Shown piece by piece: positions 1 through 8,666 of a stretch of 64,000 bases of DNA (the stretch's first letter is position 1; the number at the start of each line of letters is the position of its first letter). This DNA is from Bacteroidales bacterium. GTDB lineage: Bacteria > Bacteroidota > Bacteroidia > Bacteroidales > UBA10428. The stretch covers positions 124,001-188,000 of the forward strand of contig DATGXG010000033.1 of the NCBI GenBank assembly GCA_035299085.1, in the 5' to 3' direction. The translations under genes were made by a program, and so were the position numbers. Below the pieces are notes generated by a model. The model was not told the origin of the DNA, did no database searches, and saw nothing but the letters and a program-made list of their open reading frames with translations.

Positions 1-522
1 TATTTTCCGGCTTATGAAAATACTACGGGGATCATAGCCCAGCAACAGGTATTGGTTATCCGCCTTGCCCTGGACAATTTCATACACGAGGCATCCGGGC
101 CAGTTACCCGCATCAAGCTGTTGGATAGCAGGTTTCGCTATTGTTTCGTTCTTATCGGTAAGCCTGAAGACATCCGTTTTGCCGGATTGATTCCTATGGA
201 TCACAAAGCCATAATACAGGTTGGTGGCATCATTCCGTACCCAATTCCAGGTAATTACCCGTACCTTTTTATCTTCTGAAGTGATCTTGCCCATGAACTT
301 AATGGAAGTAAATGGATATTCAAAAGCATTAGGTAATTGGAATACCTGGTTCAGGATATCCGCAATTGAATCATGAACCGCTTTGTTGTGTTCATCCGAA
401 GCGGCAGGTGAAATGTGGCTGTAGAGTTTAACAACCTGTGCCTCATAGCCAGGAAGAGTATTCTGACTAAAAGCAGCAAGTGAAATAAAAAGGAAACTGA
501 ATATCAGAAATTCTTTTATCAT
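1..522 (-). CDS. Secreted protein of unknown function (C-terminus beyond window edge)
   Basis: The reading frame stays open from an ATG at 522 down to base 1, so 174 codons are visible and the C-terminus is missing. The first 19 residues form a signal peptide (MIKEFLIFSFLFISLAAFS, then QN), so the product is exported. The mature part contains YEAQVVKLYSHISP near residue 26 and a region rich in aromatic and polar residues (VITWNWVRND, YYGFVIHRN) that suggests a beta-rich fold. I do not recognise the family. The gene lies downstream of the LytTR regulator on the same strand, separated by about 160 bp with a hairpin, so it is probably its own transcription unit. GC content resembles the flanking host genes rather than the AT-rich island. 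Confidence 0.7.
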   Translation of the reverse strand, partial: MIKEFLIFSFLFISLAAFSQNTLPGYEAQVVKLYSHISPAASDEHNKAVHDSIADILNQVFQLPNAFEYPFTSIKFMGKITSEDKKVRVITWNWVRNDATNLYYGFVIHRNQSGKTDVFRLTDKNETIAKPAIQQLDAGNWPGCLVYEIVQGKADNQYLLLGYDPRSIFISRKI

Positions 523-536
523 GTGTTTGAATTAAG

Positions 537-559
537 AAGCGTAGTTACAAACTACGCTT
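537..559. terminator. Hairpin between LytTR gene and the secreted-protein gene
   Basis: A perfect 10-bp stem (AAGCGTAGTT / AACTACGCTT) with a 3-nt loop sits between two minus-strand genes. There is no good T-run on either side, so it could be a terminator of the regulator gene or simply a repeat element. Confidence 0.35.
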
Positions 560-582
560 AGCATTGGCAGGAGCTGCTGGGC

Positions 583-601
583 GAAGTCTCCGACTTCGTC
601 T
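583..601. repeat. Short palindromic repeat shared with the right flank
   Basis: The segment GAAGTCTCCGACTTCGTC contains the hairpin AAGTC/GACTT. The 17-mer AAGTCTCCGACTTCGTC recurs exactly at 60982-60998. Both copies lie outside the putative island and none was noticed inside it, which fits a dispersed host repeat. Nearby, at about 656-684, a short tandem CTAAACCG-type repeat is also present. Confidence 0.6.
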
Positions 602-681
602 TACCGTATTATAGTCTGGTTAAAAACCACGTATAGCCGGTTTATTATTTCAAACTTCTAAACCCCTAAACCGCTAAACCG

Positions 682-1383
682 CTATTTAATGATTAAGTTA
701 ATATCCTTCAGCAGTTTATCCTTATACGATTTGCCAATAGGTATGGCCTTTGCACCTTCCTGCGTTTTAACAATAACCGAGTTATCTTCAATAATATTGA
801 TGCGGCTTGTATTCACGATGAATGAGCGGTGAACCCGGGTGAACTTATTGGCTGGCAGTTTGGTTTCAACAGCCTTCATAGTGAAGTGGATGGTAAACTT
901 CTCGTGAAAAGTATTGAATATCACGTAATTTTCGAGCGCTTCAACCCACAGGATATCTTCATATTTCAGTCTCACAAGGGCTGAATTCTTCTTGATGAAA
1001 ATTTCGTTTTCCTTGGTATCCACCTTATTTTTAAAGCGGATATTGGCTTTATTGATTGCCTTAAAAAACCTGCTGTAAGAGATAGGTTTCAGAAGGTAGT
1101 CGGTAACGTCATAATTGAAAGCATCGAGGGCATATTTTTCCTTCGATGAGATGATGATGATCTGGGGAGGATTGGTGAGCGTTTCAAGAAAATCGATCCC
1201 GCTCATTTCAGGCATCTCAATATCAAGGAAGATCATATCGATATCTTCTTCGCCGTTGAATGCATTAATGGCATCGACGGCGTTCTCATAGGATGCAAGG
1301 AGCCTCAGCTGATCAGTCCGTGAAATAAACTCTTCGATTATCCGTCTGGACATCAGGTCGTCATCAATGATTATACAATTCAT
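682..1383 (-). CDS. LytTR-family response regulator
   Basis: This 233-residue protein has a receiver domain (about 1-118) followed by a LytTR DNA-binding domain (about 128-233). The acidic cluster DDD at residues 7-9, the phospho-acceptor D54 in FLDIEMPEM and the conserved K of the SSKEK segment near 101 show an intact receiver. The C-terminal part has the LytTR hallmarks VEALENYVIF and FTRVHRSFIVN. The family binds DNA as a direct-repeat reader and normally partners a 5TM or sensor-type histidine kinase; no such kinase is next to it here, so the partner is elsewhere. It belongs to the host backbone and precedes the secreted-protein gene on the same strand. Confidence 0.92.
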   Translation of the reverse strand: MNCIIIDDDLMSRRIIEEFISRTDQLRLLASYENAVDAINAFNGEEDIDMIFLDIEMPEMSGIDFLETLTNPPQIIIISSKEKYALDAFNYDVTDYLLKPISYSRFFKAINKANIRFKNKVDTKENEIFIKKNSALVRLKYEDILWVEALENYVIFNTFHEKFTIHFTMKAVETKLPANKFTRVHRSFIVNTSRINIIEDNSVIVKTQEGAKAIPIGKSYKDKLLKDINLIIK

Positions 1384-1480
1384 AAGGGGATTGTTTCGTC
1401 AAAAAATAAAGGAAATTGGTCAAATATTATCACATCAAATATATGAAAAAATCCATTCTGAAAGTCCGGAGAAAGGAAAA

Positions 1481-2173
1481 TCAAAATTCTTTCTTATTCT
1501 TTTGGAATTGCTCCAGGAACGCCTTTTCGATGAGATGTGATTTCCTGATCGAATTCCTGAGCCAGTCAAGTTTTATTTCCTGTTTTTCTTCATCGGTAAG
1601 ATGCCACGAAATGGAGTTATCCCGGTGAAGGATGCTGGTGAGGTGATGGATGCAGATGGCGGCAGTGACCGATATATTGAGGCTTTCGGTAAAACCGGTC
1701 ATGGGGATCCGGATGAATTCATCAGCCATATCAAGGGCAAGCGGGGACAGACCTTTTAATTCGGTTCCGAACAGCAGGGCGAATTTTCCACGTGTTGTAT
1801 CGAAGTCCCGGAGGTCGGCGCTTTTTTTATGGGGGCTTGTAGCTACAAGGCGGTAGCCTTTAGTTTTCAGGTCCCTGAGTGTATTCGCTGTATTGTCATC
1901 AAACTGGTTATAACGGTTGATTGAGAGCCATTTAGTGGAACCCATGACCACATCGGGATTAATGTGGTATTCATTTTTATTTTCAATGATATGGATGTCC
2001 TGGATACCGAAGCATTCGCAGGAGCGGAGGACTGCGCTGGCGTTGTGGGGTTGATAAATATCTTCGAGGACCACGGTCATGTACCGGGTGCGCATATTCA
2101 GAACGGTGTCAAAAAGCTGAAGGCGCCGTTCGGATACAAATTGGGACAGATGGTCAACGAGGGCCCTGGTCAT
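1481..2173 (-). CDS. trmH: TrmH-family tRNA/rRNA 2'-O-ribose methyltransferase
   Basis: This 230-residue protein is a SPOUT (trefoil-knot) methyltransferase. Motif 1 is PHNASAVLRSCECFG (catalytic R50, with N44 before it), motif 2 is FGTELKGLS near 133-141, and motif 3 is IPMTGFTESLNISVTAAI near 156-173. This order and the short N-terminus match TrmH, which methylates G18 of tRNA using SAM. The ATG at 2173 lies just past the T-run of the HU terminator, so transcription must start inside or read through that terminator. It could instead act on rRNA like other SpoU members, but the length and the close motif set favour TrmH. Confidence 0.85.
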   Translation of the reverse strand: MTRALVDHLSQFVSERRLQLFDTVLNMRTRYMTVVLEDIYQPHNASAVLRSCECFGIQDIHIIENKNEYHINPDVVMGSTKWLSINRYNQFDDNTANTLRDLKTKGYRLVATSPHKKSADLRDFDTTRGKFALLFGTELKGLSPLALDMADEFIRIPMTGFTESLNISVTAAICIHHLTSILHRDNSISWHLTDEEKQEIKLDWLRNSIRKSHLIEKAFLEQFQKNKKEF

Positions 2174-2181
2174 CGGATGTC

Positions 2182-2208
2182 AAAAAAAAAGGGAGCAGTA
2201 GTGCTCCC
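2182..2208 (-). terminator. Intrinsic terminator of the HU gene
   Basis: A 7-bp GC-rich stem (GGGAGCA/TGCTCCC, 2191-2208) with a 4-nt loop is followed on the minus strand by nine Ts (2190-2182). It sits directly after the HU stop codon and just before the trmH start. Confidence 0.85.
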
Positions 2209-2228
2209 TTTAAAGAATTTAATCAGCG

Positions 2229-2501
2229 TTATTTTACAACGTTTGATAAGTCAGCACCAGCTTTGAATTTAACAACTTTCTTGGCAGGAATCTTAATTTC
2301 TTTGCCGGTCTGTGGGTTTCTTCCTGTTCTTGCACTTCTCTTGGAAACCGAGAATGAGCCAAAGCCTACGAGGGCAACACGGTCACCTTTTTTCAGAGCC
2401 TGGGTAGTAGCTTTTACGAATGCATCGAGAGCTTTTTTACCGTCTGCCTTGGTTAAACCTGCATTTGCAGCAATGGCGTCGATTAATTGTGCTTTGTTCA
2501 T
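2229..2501 (-). CDS. HU-family histone-like DNA-binding protein
   Basis: The 90-residue product has the canonical HU/IHF fold. It starts [11 protein letters not shown], has GFGSFSV near residues 46-52 and the DNA-binding beta-arm signature [16 protein letters not shown] near 58-73, ending in [13 protein letters not shown] dimers bend and compact DNA and are often required as cofactors by tyrosine recombinases, which is notable beside an integrase. The gene is preceded by a clear Bacteroidota promoter and followed by a strong terminator, so it is monocistronic. Confidence 0.95.
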   Translation of the reverse strand: MNKAQLIDAIAANAGLTKADGKKALDAFVKATTQALKKGDRVALVGFGSFSVSKRSARTGRNPQTGKEIKIPAKKVVKFKAGADLSNVVK

Positions 2502-2545
2502 AACAAAAAATTTTTTAGGGTTAGTAAATTTTCAAATTTCCTATA

Positions 2546-2576
2546 CAAATATAAAGGATTTATAATGGCTTCCAAA
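2546..2576 (-). promoter_or_regulatory. Primary-sigma promoter of the HU gene
   Basis: On the minus strand a -33 box TTTG (2576-2573) is separated by 19 nt from a -7 box TATATTTG (2553-2546), matching the Bacteroidota consensus TTTG-N19-TAnnTTTG. The HU start codon at 2501 leaves a leader of roughly 40 nt. Nothing else was seen in 2577-2846. Confidence 0.75.
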
Positions 2577-2846
2577 TTTCGGACCTGAAAAATATTCAAC
2601 TATTTACAAAAAGTTGTTAATAACTATCTCAGTATTTAAAGAATTTTCCGGATAAAATCTCAAGTAAAGGTTTAAGTCGTATATATAAAATATCAGTAAA
2701 TCAATAATATAATAAATTTGACGATAAAAGTCTCTTAAAAGGTAGATTATCAGTGAGAAAGCGACAAATTGTTGAAATTATTTTCAATGAATACGGGCCA
2801 ATCAAAGATTTTTATCCATGAGATGCACAAAATGTTAAATTATTTG

Positions 2847-2854
2847 TAATTTTG
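2847..2854 (+). promoter_or_regulatory. -7 box of the tRNA-Ser gene
   Basis: TAATTTTG fits TAnnTTTG and ends 9 nt before the first tRNA base. I do not see a convincing -33 TTTG at the right distance. Confidence 0.5.
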
Positions 2855-2863
2855 CAGCCCCAA

Positions 2864-2955
2864 GGAGGAATGGCAGAGCGGTCGAATGCGGCGGTCTTGA
2901 AAACCGTTGTCCGCCTTCCGGTGGACCAGGGGTTCGAATCCCTTTTCCTCCGCCA
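2864..2955 (+). tRNA. tRNA-Ser (anticodon UGA), CCA encoded
   Basis: The acceptor stem pairs GGAGGAA (2864-2870) with TTCCTCC (2945-2951), followed by discriminator G and encoded CCA (2953-2955). The anticodon loop CTTGAAA gives TGA. The long variable arm (around CCGCCTTCCGGTGG) is typical of class II tRNA-Ser. The T-loop is GGTTCGAATCC. The gene is intact and is the integration site of the island that follows. Confidence 0.95.
2940..2953 (+). other. Island left attachment site (within the tRNA-Ser 3' end)
   Basis: CCCTTTTCCTCCGC of the tRNA 3' end is repeated exactly at 60707-60720, with GGTTC also shared just upstream in each copy. An integrase gene begins about 250 bp downstream. This is the usual layout for an element inserted at a tRNA 3' end, where the element restores the tRNA. 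Confidence 0.7.
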
Positions 2956-2980
2956 AGTACAGATGCAACAAGATGAATTA

Positions 2981-3017
2981 CCCCGTAAAACGCTGATTTT
3001 ATGGGGTTTTTTATTTT
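2981..3017 (+). terminator. Intrinsic terminator downstream of tRNA-Ser
   Basis: A 10-bp stem (CCCCGTAAAA / TTTTATGGGG, one G-T pair) with a 6-nt loop spans 2981-3006. It is followed by a T-rich run to 3017. Confidence 0.8.
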
Positions 3018-3201
3018 TACGAACAGCAATGAAAAGCATTAAAAAGCATCTTATTTGTGGCTTATCCGGTGGACATTTTTAAAAAATTTTACCTCCACCG
3101 AATAGAATGTAATTCATTGTAATTCCGTTTATTGCACCTCGTGAAATGCTCCCTTGCTTGTAACTTTAAACCAGGTTATTAACTTAAAAAAGGTGGACAA
3201 A

Positions 3202-4419
3202 ATGGTGGAGCGTGTAAGGTTCGCAATTATGTTCTACATTAAGCGAACAAAGCTTACAGTGCGGGGCGAATGCCCTGTTTATGTAAGATTAACCGTAAAC
3301 GGTGAGCGAATTGAGTTTTCAATGAATGAAACGATCCCTCCGAAACTATGGGATAGCAACACACAACGAGCCCTGATATCGGAGAAAACAGGAATCGAAC
3401 TCAATGAATCGATCCAGTGTGTTATCGACAAGCTCAGAAACTGTAAAAGAACTTTAGAGGACAGTCTAAAGCCTGTGACTGCCAGAAGTGTCAGGAACCT
3501 TTATTTTGACTCTGACAATACCTCAGTCTATTTATTGGACAAATTTACCGAGCATAATATAAGGTGTGAGAAATTGGTTGACATCGACATCCGTTATGGA
3601 ACTTTGGAACGATACCGCACGGCCTATAAGCATGTACAAGAGTTTATTAAGTACAAATATGGTACGGCTGATGTACTATTTTCAGAAGTTAACTATCAGT
3701 TTCTCAGGGACTTCGAATTTTACCTGAAGACCGAAAGGAAATGTGCTAATAACACAACCATGAAGTACATCAGGAACTTTCATAAGATTATCAAAATCGG
3801 ATTGGCCAACAATTGGATTAAAGAAGATCCATATGCTAGTTTTAAGTATAGGTTTCAGGAAGTAAATACTTTTTTTCTGGATGATGATGAGTTGGAAAGG
3901 TTAATGAAGAAGAAATTTAACATACCTCGTTTGGAACTGGTTAAGGATACCTATGTTTTCTGTTGTTTCACCGGATTGGCATTTTCCGATGTCAAAACAG
4001 TGACCCGCAACAACCTTATGAGTATAGATGGGATTACCTGGCTATATAAGAAGAGAGTAAAAACGGATGTGGAAAGCAGGATTCCATTATCCGCCGTTCC
4101 CCTCAAACTAATAGAAAAATATAAGGAGAATCCCATCTGCATAATTAAAGGAACGTTGTTACCAGTCTTATCCAACCAGAAGATGAATGCTTACCTAAAA
4201 GAAATCGCCGATTTGTGCGATATCAAGAAGCCTCTTACCACACACTCAGCCAGGCATACATTTGCAACCACTGTAACTATAGCAAATAACATGTCCATAG
4301 AAAGTGTTTCCAAGATGCTGGGTCATACCTCAATAAAAATGACACAGCGTTATAGCCGGATTGTAGATAAGCTTTTAAAAGAGGATATGCAAAAACTCGC
4401 CGGAAAATATGATTACTAA
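3202..4419 (+). CDS. Tyrosine recombinase (island integrase 1)
   Basis: This is a Bacteroidetes-type site-specific tyrosine recombinase of about 405 residues. The N-terminal part (FYIKRTKLTVRGECPVYVRL) is an arm-binding domain, the middle (about 105-200) is SAM-like, and the C-terminus is catalytic. The HxxR box is HSAR (H348, R351), GH follows in MLGHTS and the nucleophile is Y384 in QRYSRI. The box I arginine is not obvious in FTGLAFSDVKTV; a similar substitution is known in the CTnDOT integrase group. I chose the ATG at 3202 over an upstream TTG at 3154. It sits directly downstream of tRNA-Ser and is the likely agent of island insertion. AAAAGGTGGA-type sequences overlap its start and may be arm sites. 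Confidence 0.9.
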   Translation: MVERVRFAIMFYIKRTKLTVRGECPVYVRLTVNGERIEFSMNETIPPKLWDSNTQRALISEKTGIELNESIQCVIDKLRNCKRTLEDSLKPVTARSVRNLYFDSDNTSVYLLDKFTEHNIRCEKLVDIDIRYGTLERYRTAYKHVQEFIKYKYGTADVLFSEVNYQFLRDFEFYLKTERKCANNTTMKYIRNFHKIIKIGLANNWIKEDPYASFKYRFQEVNTFFLDDDELERLMKKKFNIPRLELVKDTYVFCCFTGLAFSDVKTVTRNNLMSIDGITWLYKKRVKTDVESRIPLSAVPLKLIEKYKENPICIIKGTLLPVLSNQKMNAYLKEIADLCDIKKPLTTHSARHTFATTVTIANNMSIESVSKMLGHTSIKMTQRYSRIVDKLLKEDMQKLAGKYDY

Positions 4420-4448
4420 TTGATCTTTCAACCTTAAATCTTAAACCA

Positions 4449-4748
4449 ATGATTACCATTTTTATGACCAAAAAAGACTCACATGACGTTCTGGAAATCA
4501 AGGACATTCATCCTCTAGCAACTGAACGAGATCAATGGTATGGCACGAACCATCAGACTTTCTTTTTTAGAAGGGAAGATAAAAATTTAGGCTACTGTGA
4601 CCAAAAAAAAGTAAAGTCTTTCAAAACCGACCTTAAGTCTGAGGCTTTATTGTGTGCCAGCAATTTCAAAAGGACTTATCGATATACTATCATTGTTAAA
4701 AGGCATAAAGGTTATGAGCAAGACTTGAAGCAAAAGAAAGGATTGTAA
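4449..4748 (+). CDS. Small hypothetical protein behind integrase 1
   Basis: A 99-codon frame begins 30 bp after the integrase stop on the same strand. It contains segments such as HPLATERDQWYG and TYRYTIIVKRHKGY, is rich in Lys and Asp, and has no signal peptide or TM segment. I do not recognise it. The position suggests a possible excision or control factor, but there is no HTH motif, and it could be a chance frame. Confidence 0.35.
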   Translation: MITIFMTKKDSHDVLEIKDIHPLATERDQWYGTNHQTFFFRREDKNLGYCDQKKVKSFKTDLKSEALLCASNFKRTYRYTIIVKRHKGYEQDLKQKKGL

Positions 4749-4790
4749 AGGAATTCAATAAACGGGGATGATGCATCGCCAATACCATGC

Positions 4791-4804
4791 TAGGAGTATA
4801 CTCC
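4791..4804. repeat. 14-bp perfect palindrome next to a tRNA-like fragment
   Basis: AGGAGTATACTCCT is a perfect palindrome 17 bp upstream of a tRNA T-arm-like sequence. It may be part of a recombinase or regulator binding site for the second integrase. Confidence 0.4.
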
Positions 4805-4820
4805 TACATGATGATGGGTC

Positions 4821-4848
4821 GCGCGTTCGAATCGCGCCGGAATCACTT
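4821..4848 (+). other. tRNA 3'-end fragment (relic attachment site of integrase 2)
   Basis: A perfect T-arm is visible: GCGCG (4821-4825), loop TTCGAAT, CGCGC (4833-4837), followed by an acceptor-like CGGAATCA. No matching 5' acceptor strand or anticodon arm lies upstream, so it is a 3' fragment of a different tRNA, not tRNA-Ser. It lies about 230 bp before the second integrase gene, the position expected for its attachment site. Confidence 0.55.
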
Positions 4849-4850
4849 TA

Positions 4851-4875
4851 CCCCTCGATCAGGAGGGGTTTTTTT
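4851..4875 (+). terminator. Intrinsic terminator behind the tRNA fragment
   Basis: The stem CCCCTC/GAGGGG (4851-4868, 6-nt loop) is followed by seven Ts. The rest of the gap 4749-5077 holds only this, the fragment and the palindrome. Confidence 0.7.
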
Positions 4876-5077
4876 ATTGTCATATCCGATCATCTTCAAT
4901 CACGGTAAGGCTTTCCTGCGATTTGCCTCAACTTCTCAAAAGATCATTTGTTGCCATTTCATTACATTTTTTTGATACCTGTATGTTACCGCCCTAAAAC
5001 GGTAACACAAAAACCATCAAATCCACGCCCTGATATGAGTTAACAGTTATTTAAAATCACAAAAAACACAAACATTT

Positions 5078-6271
5078 ATGAAAACAGTTTTTTATTCATT
5101 GGTATTCAATCGAAAGAATGAAAAGTTAAAGAACACAGACGTATCTTTAATTCAGATTTGCGTTTATTTTGATGGTAAGCGCCGATATATCTCAACTGGC
5201 ATTCGTGTTGAAAAACAATATTGGAGTGAATCTCGGAAAGAAGTTGTCAAACATCCAAAGGCCCTGGAATATAATAAGGTACTACGTCAAAAGCTCTTGG
5301 CACTTCAGGATTACGAAATAGAACTGACAAGCATAGGTCAGGCCTTTAATCTGGATTCTCTCGACAGTTTTCTCGAAGGTAAAGACTTTAAAAGTTTCAT
5401 TGACTATATGGAACAGGAAATTACAGCCCGCCAGGGTATTTCAGAAAGAACTCGGTCACATCATTTCGTTACTCTGAGAAGGCTAAAAGAATTTGGTAAG
5501 ATCAAACTCTTTCGAGATCTTACCTATGAGAATATTTTGGAATGGGATCGTTCCATGCATCGAAGCGTTTCTATTAAAAAGCAAGGTACAATATATAACC
5601 AGCATATAATTTTAAAAATCTATATCAATTCAGCCATTGCCTCTAAAAGATTCGATCCTAAGGATCATCCTTATCTGAATTTTAAAGCTAAAAAAGGCAA
5701 TAACACTTATGACCGCAAATATCTTACTGAAGAAGAATTACAGAGAATGGAAGAATGCCAATTTGAAGGTACTGCTGATATGGTTCGTGACTTGTTTCTA
5801 TTTTGCTGTCTTGCTGGACTAGCATATTGCGATGCCTTCCAGCTCTGTGAGGATGATTTCAAATATGAAGAAGGCCATTATTTTATTGACAAGGATAGGA
5901 ATAAGACAGGAGTTTAGTCGTTCGTCATGGTTTTTGCTAAAGCCGGAGCTATAATTGAAAAGTGGAAAGGATATAAAAAAGGGCGGTTACTTCCATATTT
6001 GTCCAACCAAAAAATGAATCAATGGCTGAAAGTAATAGCAGTAAAAGCTAATATCAATACTGGCAGGTCCTTGACCACACATGCCGCCCGTCATACGTTT
6101 GCAACCACAGTTGCTCTCTCAAATGGTGCGAGCATGGAATTAGTTCAGTCTATGCTAGGCCATAAGGATATCAGGACAACAGCTATATATGGTAAGATTG
6201 TAAAAAAAAGACAGATGAGCGAAATGATTAAGCTGAAAGAAGCCGTAGAGCCTTCGATGGAACCTAAATAA
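5078..6271 (+). pseudogene. Tyrosine recombinase 2, interrupted by an in-frame TAG
   Basis: The frame encodes a Bacteroidetes-type tyrosine recombinase: N-terminal arm-binding part (FYSLVFNRKNEKL), SAM-like middle, then FCCLAGLAYCDAFQL. An amber codon at 5915-5917 follows KDRNKTGV. The same frame then continues with no shift (SFVMVFAKAGAIIEKW) to the catalytic HAARH box, MLGHKD and a final tyrosine in TAIYGKIVKK. Because the frame is unchanged, a single base change explains the defect. The 5' product lacks the HxxR and tyrosine, so it is inactive unless the stop is read through. It lies beside a tRNA 3' fragment, consistent with an older element nested inside the tRNA-Ser island. Confidence 0.85.
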
Positions 6272-6276
6272 AGAAA

Positions 6277-6300
6277 AACGGCGCTAATTTTAGCGCCGTT
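6277..6300. terminator. Hairpin downstream of integrase 2
   Basis: An 11-bp perfect stem (AACGGCGCTAA/TTAGCGCCGTT) with a 2-nt core loop lies right behind the integrase stop. The T-run is weak. The stretch 6301-6551 holds no recognisable gene. Confidence 0.65.
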
Positions 6301-6551
6301 ACCGAACAACCCAAGATGCCATCCATTATAAACCACTATACATCAATGTTTAATAATTATGAATATGGGTGCAGTACGTACCTAAAGTTGGATATGGTTT
6401 TAAGTGAAATTATGCATGGAATCTATTTTATTTAATCAATTTGTAGGTCAAGCGTGTCAATTTCTTACTTTTGATATTACAATTTTATTAGTTTTCGCCA
6501 TGCCGTCATTACATTGGATAGGGAAAGAAAAAGTAATTAATCATCACAGAG

Positions 6552-8096
6552 ATGTTCCTTTCAGAGTTCTTGAGCACAAATATGGGATGGGACTGTCCTT
6601 TTGCTTATATTCTTGCTTCATTAGCAGATAAATCTTCCGCTGTTGATGTAGAACAAATACTCGGTCGAGTTTTAAGGCAACCATATGTTATAAAACATTC
6701 TGCCTTATTATTGAATGTCTCATATGTACTTACTGCGTCTGCCAAGTTTAATGAAACCTTACAAAACATTGTTCTTGGTCTTCAATCATCCGGTTTTAGT
6801 GAAAAAGACTATAGGCAAAAAGATAATATGCCATCTGAGGAAAAGAAAAAGACAACAGTAAATCAGTTAGATGCTTTTCTTTTTCCTGAGCAACATGAAT
6901 CTAATATTGCGAAAATTGATGAGGACGAGATAATCACCGAAAGGATTTCATTTAATTCCGAGCCATCAGATGATGAGAAAGTGAATATTGCCGTAAATGA
7001 AATTCAAAACATTGCGGAAAACGAAATATCAATAGTAGAACATAATATTGAAAAATTAAGTCAACAGCCGATTGATGAAAATATATTTCAGGAAATGGGT
7101 GAAAAAGTCAGACGATATAGCATGAATGATGCTAATAAGGAATTAGCATCAAAAATTAAACTTCCACAGTTTTTCATGGATATTCCACGCAACGATTTAT
7201 ATGGATTAGATAAGGCCTTGCTTAACCAGGAATCTTTATTAAAAGGTTTCAAGCTGAGTACTGAAGATTCTAAAATATCGTTTGAAAACATCACATCCGA
7301 TTTATATAAAGTAGATGTCGAGTTAATTAAAAAAGATGAGTATGCTCCTCGATTTACAAAAATTGAAGATGCGGTCATCAAAGATCCTATGATTGAATAT
7401 ATTCTATCAAAACCCAAAGATGGCCAAGTAAAAGATATAACACATCAGATCGTTCAACTTATTGGTGACATGTATCCGATACCAGATCAAGAAATCCGGA
7501 TGTATATAGAAAGAGTATTATGCCAACTAAATATTGAACAGTTACATGACGTTTTACTTAGAAAATGGAGCTATTCAGACAGAATTAGGGCTAAAATAAA
7601 ACAACATGCCGATACTTATGCCGAAAGTATTTTCAATGATATGATCAAAATTCGAAAGATATATGCTGAACCATTTTGGCATTTTTCTGAGGAAATAGTC
7701 CCTGGCGTATTGGGAGCCTCCATCGGGAACTCATTATATGAGCGTGAAGGAGCTATGAATAATTTTGAAACGACTGTAATAACTGATATCGCCAGTTTAT
7801 CAAATGTGGCATTCTGGCATAGAAATCTTGGAAGAGGTAAGGGTTTTTCCATAAATGGTTTCAAATCAAATCATTATCCAGACTTCATAGTCGTTACAAA
7901 ATCTGGAAACATTATTCTGATTGAAACTAAAGGCGATGACAGAGATAATACTGACAGTCTAGCGAAATGTCGTCTTGGAAATCGATGGGCAGAATTATCA
8001 GGAAAAGGATTCTTTTACTTCATGATTTTTGAACAAAAATCAGTTGAAGGTTCGGTTAATATTAGCAAAGCAAAGGAATTGATTAAACAACTCTAA
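6552..8096 (+). pseudogene. 3' part of a restriction-type helicase-nuclease (Res-like)
   Basis: The frame opens in the middle of a superfamily 2 helicase. GWDCPFAYIL near residue 12 and EQILGRVLRQP (motif VI) near 35-46 are typical of the last helicase motifs of type III Res-like subunits. Walker A, DEAD and the other upstream motifs are absent, and upstream DNA does not encode them in any frame. The C-terminal region ends in a PD-(D/E)xK-like nuclease: PDFIVV near 442 and IETKGDD near 456. The remaining 514 codons show no internal stop. This is a 5'-truncated restriction or defence gene, cut near the integrase 2 module. It converges on the DUF2290 gene 16 bp away. Confidence 0.75.
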
Positions 8097-8111
8097 GTTA
8101 ATTGCTTGTGT

Positions 8112-8666
8112 TTAGTTGGTAACAAACTCAAACTTGTGTGAGAAACTTTCTCCAATAGTAGCCAGATCGCTGAAAAACCTTTCATTGTTATGTGATGTAA
8201 ACTCTGAATTTCCAAGAAGGAACAATGTGAATTTTATAAATTCACTTGGGTAAGGAAATTTGTATAAACTAAACCGAATATCATCAGATCTATATCCGAA
8301 ATGTATATGATAAGTATTGTGATAATAAGGGGCCGGATTTATTGTATCCATGTCAAAACGAAAATAGGTCATGAAGGAATCAGGTTCTGGAAGAAAAGCA
8401 AGTGTTCCCTTAGTAATAATCCTATTCTCTTCTCTAAAATATACTTGTATTAAAGCTTTCCCCGAAACTGCCAAACTATATTGGTTGTTATTAATGACCC
8501 ATTTAAAATACTCATCATAAGTATAAAATGATTCTTTAGGAACATATGAATGCCATGTCAGTTCATTATTCTTTAAACAAAAGAAAGGGTTCTGAAGGTC
8601 ATACTTTCTGAAATTAGCATTATAAATACGCTCTAAATTGCTGTAAAGGGTTTTTGTAGAACTCAT
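8112..8666 (-). CDS. DUF2290-like protein paired with an SF1 helicase
   Basis: This 184-residue protein has no signal peptide or TM segment. A central block YFRFDMDTINPAPYYHNTYH followed by IHFGYRSDDIRFSLYKFPYPSEFIKF resembles DUF2290, where a His-rich strand precedes an Arg-containing strand and a Phe-rich helix. Its start overlaps the helicase stop by four bases (8663-8666), so the two are translationally coupled and very likely work together. The function of the family is unknown. Location in a defence-rich island and coupling to a helicase suggest an antiphage role, which is inference only. Confidence 0.6.
   Translation of the reverse strand: MSSTKTLYSNLERIYNANFRKYDLQNPFFCLKNNELTWHSYVPKESFYTYDEYFKWVINNNQYSLAVSGKALIQVYFREENRIITKGTLAFLPEPDSFMTYFRFDMDTINPAPYYHNTYHIHFGYRSDDIRFSLYKFPYPSEFIKFTLFLLGNSEFTSHNNERFFSDLATIGESFSHKFEFVTN

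Noticed and set aside
2812..3082. Overlapping open frames on both strands across the tRNA-Ser gene
   Set aside because: They are frames through the tRNA and its terminator and encode nothing recognisable.
5927..6271. Separate small gene behind the TAG
   Set aside because: It is the in-frame continuation of the second integrase, not an independent gene.
6404..6631. Plus-strand frame before the truncated helicase
   Set aside because: No motif, and it overlaps the helicase remnant in another frame.
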